Origin: Flavobacterium sp.
GTDB lineage: Bacteria > Bacteroidota > Bacteroidia > Flavobacteriales > Flavobacteriaceae
Direction of reading: 5' to 3'
Assembly (NCBI GenBank): GCA_016787805.1
Contig: JAEUTY010000038.1
Location: 1 to 64,000, forward strand
Length of the DNA stretch: 64,000 nt
Positions 36,045 through 44,313 of the stretch are shown in pieces. Made by a program: the position numbers and the translations under genes. The notes below the pieces were generated by a model. That model saw only the letters and a list, made by a program, of their open reading frames with translations, searched no databases and had not been told where the DNA came from. The first letter of the stretch is position 1, and each line of letters begins with the position of its first letter.

Positions 36045-36542
36045 ATGAAAAAACAAAACATCTCAATTCTATCATTTATAGCTGTATTGGTCATTTCTTT
36101 TACATTGACCAACTATGTTTTAGCACAAAGTAAACAGCCTAAAACAGACACTGTAAAAAAAACAAATGCTCCCAAAATTATAGAAACAGTTACTGCCGAC
36201 GAAGTAATAGATAGTCTTGTAAGTAAAAAACCAAAACTAAAACTGCACAAAGAAAACGCCATTGCGTCTTATTACGCCGATATGTTTCACAACCGAAAAA
36301 CGGCAAGTGGAGCCAAATTTGACAACAACAAGTTTACAGCTGCTCACAAAAAATTTCCTTTCGGAACCAAACTCAAAATCACAAATCCAACCAACAATAA
36401 ATCAGTTGTGGTTACAGTTAATGATCGCGGACCATACGTAAAAGGCCGTGAGATCGATTTGTCCAAAAAAGCCTTTATGATGATTGCTTCCAACAAAGGT
36501 TCTGGAATCCAAAAAGTAACTATCGAAATCATCGAAGAATAA
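36045..36542 (+). CDS. RlpA-family septal ring protein
   Basis: 165 residues with an N-terminal signal or anchor helix (about 8-26) and a double-psi beta-barrel (about 75-165). The RlpA pattern ASYYADMFHNRKTASG, then AAHKKFPFGTKLKI and TVNDRGPYVKGREIDLS, is present. The SPOR domain of proteobacterial RlpA is absent. Lytic transglycosylase activity on peptidoglycan is known only for some relatives. It is convergent with the CYTH gene, with stops touching. Confidence 0.87.
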   Translation: MKKQNISILSFIAVLVISFTLTNYVLAQSKQPKTDTVKKTNAPKIIETVTADEVIDSLVSKKPKLKLHKENAIASYYADMFHNRKTASGAKFDNNKFTAAHKKFPFGTKLKITNPTNNKSVVVTVNDRGPYVKGREIDLSKKAFMMIASNKGSGIQKVTIEIIEE

Positions 36543-37010
36543 TTACCAATCGGCAAAAGGATGACGACTCAAATAAGCATTATAATAACGCTCGTCATTG
36601 GTCACTTCTGTTCCTAACCAATCGGGTTTTTCAAATACTTCATCTTCGGTCAAAAGCTCAATTTCGGCCACAATTAATCCGTCGTTTTCACCGTAAAAAA
36701 CATCCACTTCAAACAGATGTTTTCCAACATTTACAAGATATCGCGTCTTCTCAATTACACCTTTTTCACACAACAAAAGCAATTGTTGGGCTTCGTCTAA
36801 AGTAATCTCTCTTTCCCACTCAAAACGAGAAGTTCCTGATGTATTTGATTTTCCTTTAATGGTCAAAAACCCTTTTTCGTCTTTGATTCTCACACGTACA
36901 GTTCGTTCCGGATTCGAATTCAAATAGCCTTGAGCTATCTTGTGTTGTGCATGCGATTGCTGAATAAAATCAGTCGAAGTCACCAAAAATTTTCGTTCTA
37001 TTTCTATCAT
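36543..37010 (-). CDS. CYTH-domain protein
   Basis: A 155-residue CYTH triphosphate-tunnel enzyme. The N-terminal E-x-E-x-K motif is IEIERKFLV (E3, E5, K7) and the ERTVRVR cluster follows. Family members cut or make triphosphate-containing compounds such as inorganic triphosphate or thiamine triphosphate. The exact substrate is unknown. It is transcribed with the upstream EEP-family gene, with a three-base gap. Confidence 0.9.
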   Translation of the reverse strand: MIEIERKFLVTSTDFIQQSHAQHKIAQGYLNSNPERTVRVRIKDEKGFLTIKGKSNTSGTSRFEWEREITLDEAQQLLLLCEKGVIEKTRYLVNVGKHLFEVDVFYGENDGLIVAEIELLTEDEVFEKPDWLGTEVTNDERYYNAYLSRHPFADW

Positions 37011-37013
37011 TTT

Positions 37014-37727
37014 CTATAAATTAAAATGTACTAACAAAGGACAATGATCACTGTATTGACACCAATCTTCATAAGAACCCACTTCAACATGTTCTAACTT
37101 TTCAATAAAATCTTCAGAAACAAAACAGTAATCCAAATGATACGGTTTGTCATGATGACGGTACATAAATAAAGTCGGATGATTTTCTTTTCCTTGTTCT
37201 TGTTGATGGAATTTATGATAAACACTTTCTATGTTTTTTGAAGCTAATTTAGTAACGAGTGTAGAATGATTTCCTTCTCTCCGAGGTTTATCCCAAATTG
37301 AATTACTATTGAAATCACCTATAAAAATAGCACTATTTTCAGTTAACAATGACTCATAAAAATGAAATGCTTTCCAAATTTGAGTTATATATTGTCCGTC
37401 TTTGTCTTCAGGATTATTGGCCCAAATGGCAAATAAAATAAAATCAATTTTTCCGCCACTTACCGCAATAGGAAGTATGTTTTTAAAATCGGGATTATGA
37501 CAGTCTAGTAATTTCAATTTGTATTCAGCGTAAGAAAAAACGCCTAAACCTTTGTTCGGATTGGTTCCATACCAAACACTATCTCTGGGAATTAAATGGT
37601 CTTTATCAAAAATTAATTTTTCAGGATTTTCACACTCTGGAACCACAATAATATCAGGATAGTATGCCAAAATTGGCTCCGCTTTTTTGCGAAATGCCAT
37701 ATTGCAATTCCAGGTAATCAACTTCAT
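37014..37727 (-). CDS. Endonuclease/exonuclease/phosphatase family protein
   Basis: 237 residues from the ATG at 37727 (an upstream start would overlap the promoter). The catalytic set of the EEP fold is visible: TWNCN (N7), PECE (E31), GDFNSNSIWD, YHLDYCFVSED and SDHCPL. Members cut DNA, RNA or phospho-lipids; which applies here is unknown. It is co-transcribed with the CYTH gene and divergent from dinB. Confidence 0.87.
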   Translation of the reverse strand: MKLITWNCNMAFRKKAEPILAYYPDIIVVPECENPEKLIFDKDHLIPRDSVWYGTNPNKGLGVFSYAEYKLKLLDCHNPDFKNILPIAVSGGKIDFILFAIWANNPEDKDGQYITQIWKAFHFYESLLTENSAIFIGDFNSNSIWDKPRREGNHSTLVTKLASKNIESVYHKFHQQEQGKENHPTLFMYRHHDKPYHLDYCFVSEDFIEKLEHVEVGSYEDWCQYSDHCPLLVHFNL

Positions 37728-37746
37728 TGTCTTTTTAGTTATGTTA

Positions 37747-37785
37747 TTGCTAACTCCCAAATATAACTAAATTTGTGCTATGCAA
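37747..37785. promoter_or_regulatory. Overlapping divergent promoters of dinB and the EEP gene
   Basis: Plus strand: TTG at 37747-37749, 18 bases, TAAATTTG at 37768-37775, ending only four bases before the dinB ATG (37780). Minus strand: TTG at 37785-37783, 17 bases, TATATTTG at 37765-37758. The two -7 boxes are two bases apart and each promoter overlaps the other, so they should exclude one another. Confidence 0.65.
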
Positions 37786-38862
37786 GAACCCACTAAGCTT
37801 CGAAAAATCATTCACGTCGATATGGACGCGTTCTATGCTTCGGTCGAACAAATGGATCATCCTGAACTCAAAGGAAAACCCATTGCTGTTGGCGGAAGCG
37901 AAGTACGTGGCGTAGTTTCGGCAGCGAGTTATGAAGCCCGAAAATTTGGCGTTCGAAGTGCCATCAGTGGCGTTCAAGCCAAAAAGTTGTGTCCTGATTT
38001 GATTTTTGTACGACCACGTTTTGATCGTTACAAAGAAATCTCAAAAAAAATACGTAAAATCTTCCACGATTACACCGATTTGGTCGAACCACTTTCGCTC
38101 GACGAAGCCTATCTTGATGTGACGCAAAACAAAAAAGGGAACCCAAGCGCGACTTTAATCGCACAAGAAATCAGACAACGCATTTTTGAAGAAGTAGGAC
38201 TCACAGCGTCAGCTGGCATTTCAGTCAATAAATTTGTAGCCAAAATTGCCAGCGATTACAACAAACCCAACGGTCAAAAAACCGTCAATCCTGACGAAGT
38301 AGAAACCTTTTTGGAAAATTTAGACGTTAAGAAATTTTATGGCGTGGGTAAAGTCACCGCCGAGCGCATGTACCAACTGGGCATCTTTACAGGAAAAGAT
38401 TTAAAAACCAAATCCATCGATTTCCTCGAACAACATTTTGGCAAAAGCGGTAAGTTTTACTATTACATTGTGCGCGGCATTCACAACAGTGAAGTCAAAC
38501 CCAATCGAACCACCAAATCGGTCGCGGCCGAACATACGTTCAACGAAAATTTGACGTCTGAAATCTTCATGGAAAAAAAGCTCGAGCGCATTGCTCAAGA
38601 ACTCGAAAAACGCCTCAAACGCTACGCTATTTCAGGAAAAACGGTCACACTCAAAATCAAATACAGCGATTTTACGCAACAAACGCGCAGTAAAACTTTA
38701 CCTTATTTTATTTCCGATAAAGGATTATTGTTTGAAACCGCCAAAGAGCTTTTATACCAAGAACGGCTTAAAGATTCTGTACGATTACTCGGAATTTCGC
38801 TCAACAATCTCAATACTGAAGTCAAAAAAACGGTTGTTGTGCAATTGAAGTTTGAGTTTTAA
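37780..38862 (+). CDS. dinB: DNA polymerase IV
   Basis: 360-residue Y-family translesion polymerase. The palm motifs HVDMDAFYASVEQ (D14, D16 region) and SLDEAYLD (D108, E109) carry the metal-binding acids, followed by the thumb and little-finger domains. The start cannot be moved far: the -7 box ends at 37775, so transcription should start at or next to the ATG and the mRNA may be leaderless. No LexA-like box was seen. Confidence 0.95.
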   Translation: MQEPTKLRKIIHVDMDAFYASVEQMDHPELKGKPIAVGGSEVRGVVSAASYEARKFGVRSAISGVQAKKLCPDLIFVRPRFDRYKEISKKIRKIFHDYTDLVEPLSLDEAYLDVTQNKKGNPSATLIAQEIRQRIFEEVGLTASAGISVNKFVAKIASDYNKPNGQKTVNPDEVETFLENLDVKKFYGVGKVTAERMYQLGIFTGKDLKTKSIDFLEQHFGKSGKFYYYIVRGIHNSEVKPNRTTKSVAAEHTFNENLTSEIFMEKKLERIAQELEKRLKRYAISGKTVTLKIKYSDFTQQTRSKTLPYFISDKGLLFETAKELLYQERLKDSVRLLGISLNNLNTEVKKTVVVQLKFEF

Positions 38863-38915
38863 TTCATCGATTACCCAATTTTATTCCGTACTTTTACCAT
38901 CAATTTTTTTACTCC

Positions 38916-39650
38916 ATGGAGAAGATAATTTCCTATCCGATTTCGGTTATTTATTATTTGTGTTTCGGATTGACTTTGGTCGTTTTTCATCCTATTCAAT
39001 GGATTTGTTTCAACCTTTTTGGCTATGAAGCGCACAAAAAAAGCGTCGATTACCTGAATTTATTTTTATCGCTTTGTACCCGAATTTTAGGAACAACGTA
39101 CACGTTCAAAAACAGAGAAAGTATTCCCGAAAATGTGCCGTTAATTTTTGTCGCTAATCACCAAAGTTTGTTTGATATCATCGGAATTATTTGGTATTTA
39201 AGAAAACACCACGCCAAATTTGTGAGTAAAAAAGAGTTGGGAAAAGGAATTCCGAGTGTGTCGTACAATTTACGTCATGGTGGTTCCGTTTTAATTGATA
39301 GAAAAGATCCCAAACAAGCCATTCCGGTAATCAAAGGATTGGCTGAATACATCGAAAAACACAAAAGAACAGCCGTAATTTTCCCAGAAGGAACCCGCAG
39401 TCGAAACGGAAAACCAAAAGAATTTGCGCAAAATGGATTAAAAATTTTATGCAAATACGCGCCATCAGCCTACATTGTTCCGATATCAATCAACAATTCA
39501 TGGAAAATGGTCAAATTCGGCGCTTTCCCAATGGGATTAGGAACCAAAATGGAATTTATCATTCACGAAGCAATAGCAGTTAAAGACTATTCTTTTGAAG
39601 AATTAATACAAAAAACAGAATCGGCTGTCAAACAGTCATTACAATATTAA
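38916..39650 (+). CDS. plsC: 1-acyl-sn-glycerol-3-phosphate acyltransferase
   Basis: A 244-residue inner-membrane acyltransferase adding the second acyl chain to lysophosphatidic acid. A transmembrane helix near residues 8-30 is followed by ANHQSLFDI (H-x4-D catalytic motif) and FPEGTRSRNGKPKEF. It is followed after 43 bases by an acyl-ACP desaturase, so the pair probably tunes phospholipid composition. Confidence 0.92.
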   Translation: MEKIISYPISVIYYLCFGLTLVVFHPIQWICFNLFGYEAHKKSVDYLNLFLSLCTRILGTTYTFKNRESIPENVPLIFVANHQSLFDIIGIIWYLRKHHAKFVSKKELGKGIPSVSYNLRHGGSVLIDRKDPKQAIPVIKGLAEYIEKHKRTAVIFPEGTRSRNGKPKEFAQNGLKILCKYAPSAYIVPISINNSWKMVKFGAFPMGLGTKMEFIIHEAIAVKDYSFEELIQKTESAVKQSLQY

Positions 39651-39693
39651 AAAATAATTATAATCATCCGTCAAGGATAAAGAACTACTTACA

Positions 39694-40683
39694 ATGTCTA
39701 TAAAAAACATCCGTCTAGAAGTGATGCAATTTCTAGAAAAAAACGTCGACAGTTTTGTTGATCAGTTTTTAATTCCAGTTGAAAAAATTTGGCAACCAAG
39801 CGACTTATTACCCAATTCTGAGAGCGAAAATTTCATAGAAGAGGTAAGAGAATTACGTGAAATTGCCAAAGATTTACCGTACGATTTTTGGGTGGTAATG
39901 GTAGGTGATACAATTACTGAAGAAGCTCTTCCAACCTACGAATCATGGTTAATGGAAGTAGAAGGTGTTGACAATGAAGGTAGAAACGGTTGGTCAAAAT
40001 GGGTGCGGCAATGGACAGGCGAAGAAAACCGTCACGGTGATTTATTGAACAAATATTTGTTTCTGTCAGGAAGAGTCAACATGCGAGAAGTAGAAGTCAC
40101 TACGCACCACTTAATCAACGATGGTTTTGATATCGGAACAGGAAAAGATCCTTACAAAAACTTTGTGTACACAAGTTTCCAAGAGCTTGCGACTTATGTT
40201 TCACACAACAGAGTTTCTCAAATTGCTAAGGAATTTGGCGATAAAAAGTTGTCCAAATTATGTAAGCTAATAGCAGGCGACGAAATGCGTCACCATCATG
40301 CTTATAGCGAATTTGTAAACCAAATTTTCAAAGTAGATCCAAGCGAAATGATGTTAGCGTTTCAATACATGATGAAACAAAAAATCACGATGCCAGCCCA
40401 TTTTTTAAGAGAATCAGGCGAGAGAATTAGTACTGCTTTTGAAGAATTTTCGAATTCAGCCCAAAAATTAGGTGTTTATACAGCCAATGATTATGTTGAA
40501 ATCATGCAGAAATTGATTGATAAATGGGATATTTCTAAAATTGCCAACCTAACCGATGAAGCCGAAAAAGCGCGCGATTATTTGATGAAATTACCCGATA
40601 GAATGGCCAAAATATCGGAGCGATTGGTTTTGCCAGATGAAACCAAAATTTTCAAATGGGTAGAACCAGCTTTGATAAGATAA
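39694..40683 (+). CDS. Acyl-[ACP] desaturase
   Basis: A 329-residue soluble ferritin-like di-iron desaturase. The E-E-x-x-H helix EENRH (E110-H114) and D-E-x-R-H helix DEMRH (D196-H200) supply the iron ligands. It introduces a double bond into acyl-ACP using oxygen and ferredoxin. It follows plsC, suggesting an operon for unsaturated lipid supply. A period-7 tract and a terminator follow. Confidence 0.9.
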   Translation: MSIKNIRLEVMQFLEKNVDSFVDQFLIPVEKIWQPSDLLPNSESENFIEEVRELREIAKDLPYDFWVVMVGDTITEEALPTYESWLMEVEGVDNEGRNGWSKWVRQWTGEENRHGDLLNKYLFLSGRVNMREVEVTTHHLINDGFDIGTGKDPYKNFVYTSFQELATYVSHNRVSQIAKEFGDKKLSKLCKLIAGDEMRHHHAYSEFVNQIFKVDPSEMMLAFQYMMKQKITMPAHFLRESGERISTAFEEFSNSAQKLGVYTANDYVEIMQKLIDKWDISKIANLTDEAEKARDYLMKLPDRMAKISERLVLPDETKIFKWVEPALIR

Positions 40684-40709
40684 TAGAACAAAGAGAATAG
40701 AAAATAAAC
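40682..40709. repeat. Period-7 tract (AATAGAA family) after the desaturase
   Basis: AATAGAAC, AAAGAGAATAG, AAAATAAAC words. Its reverse complement shares TTTTCTATTCTCTT with the uvrC leader. Confidence 0.65.
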
Positions 40710-40712
40710 TTG

Positions 40713-40741
40713 AATCCTTTCTGAAAAGAGAGGATTTTTTT
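40713..40741 (+). terminator. Intrinsic terminator after the desaturase
   Basis: AATCCTTTCT-gaaa-AGAGAGGATT (one G-T pair) with a T-run, before the HD-domain gene. Confidence 0.85.
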
Positions 40742-40753
40742 AACAACATTACT

Positions 40754-41398
40754 ATGTCAATAATTGACCATACAATAGTATTCGTAAAAGAAAAACTCCA
40801 AAATGCTGAAGCCGGACACGATTGGTTTCACATCGAACGCGTGTACAAAAATGCTTTGTTGATTGCTTCCAACGAAGATTGCGATTTGACTATTGTGAAA
40901 TTGGGCGCTTTGCTCCACGATATTGCCGATAGCAAATTCAACGATGGCGATGAAACTGTTGGGCCAAAAGTAGCGCGAGAGTTTTTAATAACTCAAAATG
41001 CTTCAGAAGAAGTCATTACTCATGTGGTCAATATCATCGAAAACATTTCATTCAAAGGCGGCAATTTTGAAAAAAAATTCACTTCCAAAGAACTCGAAAT
41101 CGTACAAGATGCCGATCGACTAGACGCACTCGGAGCTATTGGAATTGCTCGAACCTTCAACTACGGCGGATTCAAAAACCGACCGCTTTACAATCCAGCT
41201 ATAGCTCCTGTTTTAAACATGACCAAAGAAGAATACAAAAACAGCGAGTCGCCCACACTCAACCATTTTTACGAAAAATTGTTGCTGTTAAAAGACAAAA
41301 TGAATACCGAAACAGGTAAAAAACTCGCGCAACAACGCCACCAATTTATGGAACATTTTTTATCGCAATTTTATGCGGAATGGGACGGTGAGGTTTAG
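40754..41398 (+). CDS. HD-domain phosphohydrolase
   Basis: A 214-residue HD-superfamily protein with metal ligands at H26 (DWFHIERV), H55-D56 (LLHDIADS) and a later Asp (VQDADRLDALG). It probably hydrolyses a phosphate ester or nucleotide. The family signature resembles small YedJ-like phosphohydrolases; the substrate is unknown. It is convergent with echA, with an AGT-type repeat between. Confidence 0.87.
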   Translation: MSIIDHTIVFVKEKLQNAEAGHDWFHIERVYKNALLIASNEDCDLTIVKLGALLHDIADSKFNDGDETVGPKVAREFLITQNASEEVITHVVNIIENISFKGGNFEKKFTSKELEIVQDADRLDALGAIGIARTFNYGGFKNRPLYNPAIAPVLNMTKEEYKNSESPTLNHFYEKLLLLKDKMNTETGKKLAQQRHQFMEHFLSQFYAEWDGEV

Positions 41399-41430
41399 TT
41401 TTCAGTGTTCAGTCACAGTAAGCAGTTTTC
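41397..41430. repeat. Period 6/7 AGT tract between convergent genes
   Basis: AGTTTTC, AGTGTTC, AGTCAC, AGTAAGC, AGTTTTC. It begins inside the stop codon of the HD gene and ends at the echA stop. It is one of the few tracts not upstream of a start codon. Confidence 0.78.
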
Positions 41431-41432
41431 TG

Positions 41433-42215
41433 CTATTTTCCCGTAAAACTTGCTTTTCGTTTTTCTAAAAAGGCTGTTGTTCCTTCTCTGAAATCTTCAG
41501 TGCCAAAACATTTTCCAAACGACTTGATTTCGGTTTTGTAACCATCAACGCCGTCTTTAAAATTGGCATTTACAGCTTTAATGGCTTGGCTTATGGCTGC
41601 AGGAGAATTGCGTTGAATTTTGCTGGCAATTCCTTTGGTAAATTCTAAAAGTTCGGCTTGAGGCACCACATGATTTACCAATCCATAGGATTTAGCGGTT
41701 TCGGCATCAATCATTCCAGCGGTCATTACCATTTCCATGGCGCGTCCTTTCCCAACTAATTGAGGCAAACGTTGCGTTCCACCATAACCTGGAATTACAC
41801 CTAACGATACTTCGGGTAAACCCATTTTGGCATTGTCGGAAGCCACTCTGAAATGACACGACATGGCCAATTCCAATCCGCCGCCTAAGGCAAAACCATT
41901 GACTGCTGCGATAACTGGTGTGCGTAAATTTTCCACAAAATCAAACAATAATTCTTGTCCTTGTTGTGCCAATTGTGCGCCTTCTTCTACCGAAAAATGA
42001 GCAAACTCTGAAATATCAGCACCTGCTACAAATGCTTTTTCGCCTTCGCCAGTTATAATAATTACTTGTGTTGAAGTATCCGCATCCAATTGCTCAAAAG
42101 CATGGTGCAATTCTTGAATAGTAGCCACGTTCAAAGCATTTAATTTGGACGGACGATTGATAGTAATTTGTCCGATTCCGTTTTCAGTAGTAACGATGAT
42201 ATTTTCGAAGTTCAT
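41433..42215 (-). CDS. Enoyl-CoA hydratase/isomerase family protein
   Basis: 260 residues with the crotonase fold. The oxyanion-hole and acid/base regions are EKAFVAGADISEF, FALGGGLELAMSCHFR and GLPEVSLGVIPGYGGTQRL, the last carrying the catalytic Glu pattern of true hydratases. It probably acts on trans-2-enoyl-CoA in beta-oxidation. It is separated by five bases from the histidine kinase and so is likely co-transcribed with it. Confidence 0.9.
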   Translation of the reverse strand: MNFENIIVTTENGIGQITINRPSKLNALNVATIQELHHAFEQLDADTSTQVIIITGEGEKAFVAGADISEFAHFSVEEGAQLAQQGQELLFDFVENLRTPVIAAVNGFALGGGLELAMSCHFRVASDNAKMGLPEVSLGVIPGYGGTQRLPQLVGKGRAMEMVMTAGMIDAETAKSYGLVNHVVPQAELLEFTKGIASKIQRNSPAAISQAIKAVNANFKDGVDGYKTEIKSFGKCFGTEDFREGTTAFLEKRKASFTGK

Positions 42216-42220
42216 GGTTT

Positions 42221-43693
42221 TTATTTTTCAGTTAGAGGAATTGAAACAGTAAATATGGTTCCTTTTCCGAGTTCTGTTTCAAAAGTAATAGTTCCTTTGT
42301 AATTTTCAATAATATTTTTGATAATTCCGAGACCGAGCCCCATTCCACTGGTTTTGGTAGTGAATTTGGGTTCAAAAACATGTTCGCGATTTTCCACTTC
42401 AATGCCGCTTCCGTTGTCTTCCACGCGAATAAAAACGTGTTCATTTTCTTCGTTAACAGCAACCAACACTTTTTTAAATTCTTGCTCCTCAGGAATCGAC
42501 TGAATAGCATTTTTAACCAAATTGGTAATGATGCGAATCAACTGCGTGCGATCTAATTGTGCGGTAATTTCTTCTTTATTACTTTCAAATTGAATGAAAT
42601 CTTCGTTAAAAATATCCAAAGCCAATTCTACCACATCCACCACATTCAAACTCTCATTTTGTTGCGCTGGCATCGAAGCAAAGTTCGAAAACGCCGACGC
42701 TACCGAGGTCATTGTGTCAATTTGTTGAATGAGCGTTTTGGTATAATCATCGAGTTTTTGCTTCAAATTCGGATCATTTGGATCAAATTTGCGTTGGAAA
42801 CTCTGAACTGTCAAACGCATTGGTGTAAGCGGATTTTTGATTTCGTGTGCAACTTGTTTGGCCATTTCGCGCCAAGCTTGTTCACGTTCGCTTTGCGCTA
42901 ACATCGCTGCACTTTCCTCTAACTTGTCAACCATTCCGTTGTAAGCTGTAATTAGCGAGTTGATTTCGCGGCTGTTGGCTTCAATAACGATTTTTTCGTT
43001 TTTCTGATTCAAACTCGTTTCATTGATTTTATCGGAAATGGTTTTGAGCGATTTGGTAATGTAACTCGCCAAGAAATACGCCAAGGCAAACGCCACAATC
43101 AACATAAACGAATACACTTGGCTAAGTCGGATTAAAAACGCGCGCAGTTCTTCTTCATAATAATCGTCATCGTCAACGTAAGGTAAATTTAAAATTCCGA
43201 GCGGTTTGAATTTGTCGTCTTTGATTTGACTGAATGATGAACGGTTTTTTATTCCGTCTACAATTTTTACGTCAACATAGCGTTTTTCGATGGATGATTG
43301 CACCAATTTTATGATGTATTTTGGAATTGGAGGCGAAACACTATCGACAGAAAAAGAAGCTTTAGAAGAGATTAAAAGTTTCCCTTTTAAGTTGTAAATG
43401 TTGAGGTTGAGGTTGTGGATGTCGGCCAATTCGTGAATTTCATCCTTAAAAATCAAAGGTAAATTGGCTTCCGTTAATGGATAAGTTGAGTTGGAAAGTA
43501 CATAATTGATGTGCTCTTTGATAGCGGTTTCCTTTCGTTCTAATCGCTCTTGATGGTAACCACGTGCTTCATTTTTAAACTGAATAATCGAAATTGATGC
43601 CATCAAAATCGAAGCGACTATAATTAATACAATCATCGACAGGAAAATCCTGATACGTAATGATAGCGTTTTTATTTTGAAGAAATTAAACAT
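42221..43693 (-). CDS. Membrane-bound sensor histidine kinase (NtrY-like), no partner regulator nearby
   Basis: 490 residues. Membrane helices at about 13-33 and 185-210 flank a periplasmic sensor region, followed by HAMP, a HisKA dimerisation helix with H283 in VAHEIKNPLTPMR, and an HATPase domain with NLVKNAIQSIP, EDNGSGIE and GMGLGLGI. NtrY-like kinases often sense nitrogen or redox state. No response-regulator gene is adjacent, so the partner is elsewhere. The signal is not known. Confidence 0.9.
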   Translation of the reverse strand: MFNFFKIKTLSLRIRIFLSMIVLIIVASILMASISIIQFKNEARGYHQERLERKETAIKEHINYVLSNSTYPLTEANLPLIFKDEIHELADIHNLNLNIYNLKGKLLISSKASFSVDSVSPPIPKYIIKLVQSSIEKRYVDVKIVDGIKNRSSFSQIKDDKFKPLGILNLPYVDDDDYYEEELRAFLIRLSQVYSFMLIVAFALAYFLASYITKSLKTISDKINETSLNQKNEKIVIEANSREINSLITAYNGMVDKLEESAAMLAQSEREQAWREMAKQVAHEIKNPLTPMRLTVQSFQRKFDPNDPNLKQKLDDYTKTLIQQIDTMTSVASAFSNFASMPAQQNESLNVVDVVELALDIFNEDFIQFESNKEEITAQLDRTQLIRIITNLVKNAIQSIPEEQEFKKVLVAVNEENEHVFIRVEDNGSGIEVENREHVFEPKFTTKTSGMGLGLGIIKNIIENYKGTITFETELGKGTIFTVSIPLTEK

Positions 43694-43714
43694 GTTTTTT
43701 TGGTCTTAATCTTA

Positions 43715-43749
43715 GACTCAGCTGAAAACTGTGACTGCGACTGTATACT
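43715..43749. repeat. Period 6/7 AGT tract upstream of the histidine kinase
   Basis: On the minus strand AGTATAC, AGTCGC, AGTCAC, AGTTTTC, AGCTGAG. It lies between hemJ and the kinase, just upstream of the kinase start. It shares units with 4115-4174 and 41397-41430. Confidence 0.75.
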
Positions 43750-44297
43750 TATTTTTTCTCCCTAATTCGTTTGTATAATTTAAATCCAAGCATAATCAAA
43801 ACTGAAAACAAAATGATTCCGATTACACCATAAATCCAATTGATTGCATTTTTTAAAATTACTAAAAAAACAACGGCAAACAATATAATTGTGGCCACTT
43901 CGTTCCAAAGCCGCATAAAATTAGAAGTATATTTCACTTCACCTTTTTGCAATTGGTTGTAAATTTGATGGCATTTCAAATGGTACAGATATAGCACAAA
44001 AACAAAGCCAAGTTTAACATGCATCCACGGCATTTGCAACCAAGCTTTTCCAATTTCGGTAAAAAACAACATCCAAAAAGCAAAAAGACTTGCCAAAATA
44101 GCACTTGGCCAAGTGATGATGTACCACAATCGGTACGTCATTATTTTGTATTGATTCTGTAAAATCTCCTTTTCAGGCGAAGGTTTGTCGTTGGCTTCAA
44201 TTTGGTACACAAACAAGCGAACAATATAAAACAAACCCGCAAACCAAGTGATGACAAAAATGAGATGCAGTGATTTGATGTAATTGTATAGTTCCAT
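43749..44297 (-). CDS. hemJ: Protoporphyrinogen IX oxidase HemJ
   Basis: A 182-residue membrane protein with four or five helices. SLHLIFVITWFAGLFYIVRLFVYQ near the N-terminus (written here as two segments, SLHLIFVITW and FAGLFYIVRLFV) is the HemJ signature. MHVKLGF and RLWNEVATI carry further conserved His, Lys and Arg. HemJ makes protoporphyrin IX from protoporphyrinogen IX. It lies 17 bases after hemH, the next enzyme. A generic CopD-like call is the alternative. Confidence 0.85.
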   Translation of the reverse strand: MELYNYIKSLHLIFVITWFAGLFYIVRLFVYQIEANDKPSPEKEILQNQYKIMTYRLWYIITWPSAILASLFAFWMLFFTEIGKAWLQMPWMHVKLGFVFVLYLYHLKCHQIYNQLQKGEVKYTSNFMRLWNEVATIILFAVVFLVILKNAINWIYGVIGIILFSVLIMLGFKLYKRIREKK

Positions 44298-44313
44298 TCA
44301 AAAGTCTATTTTT

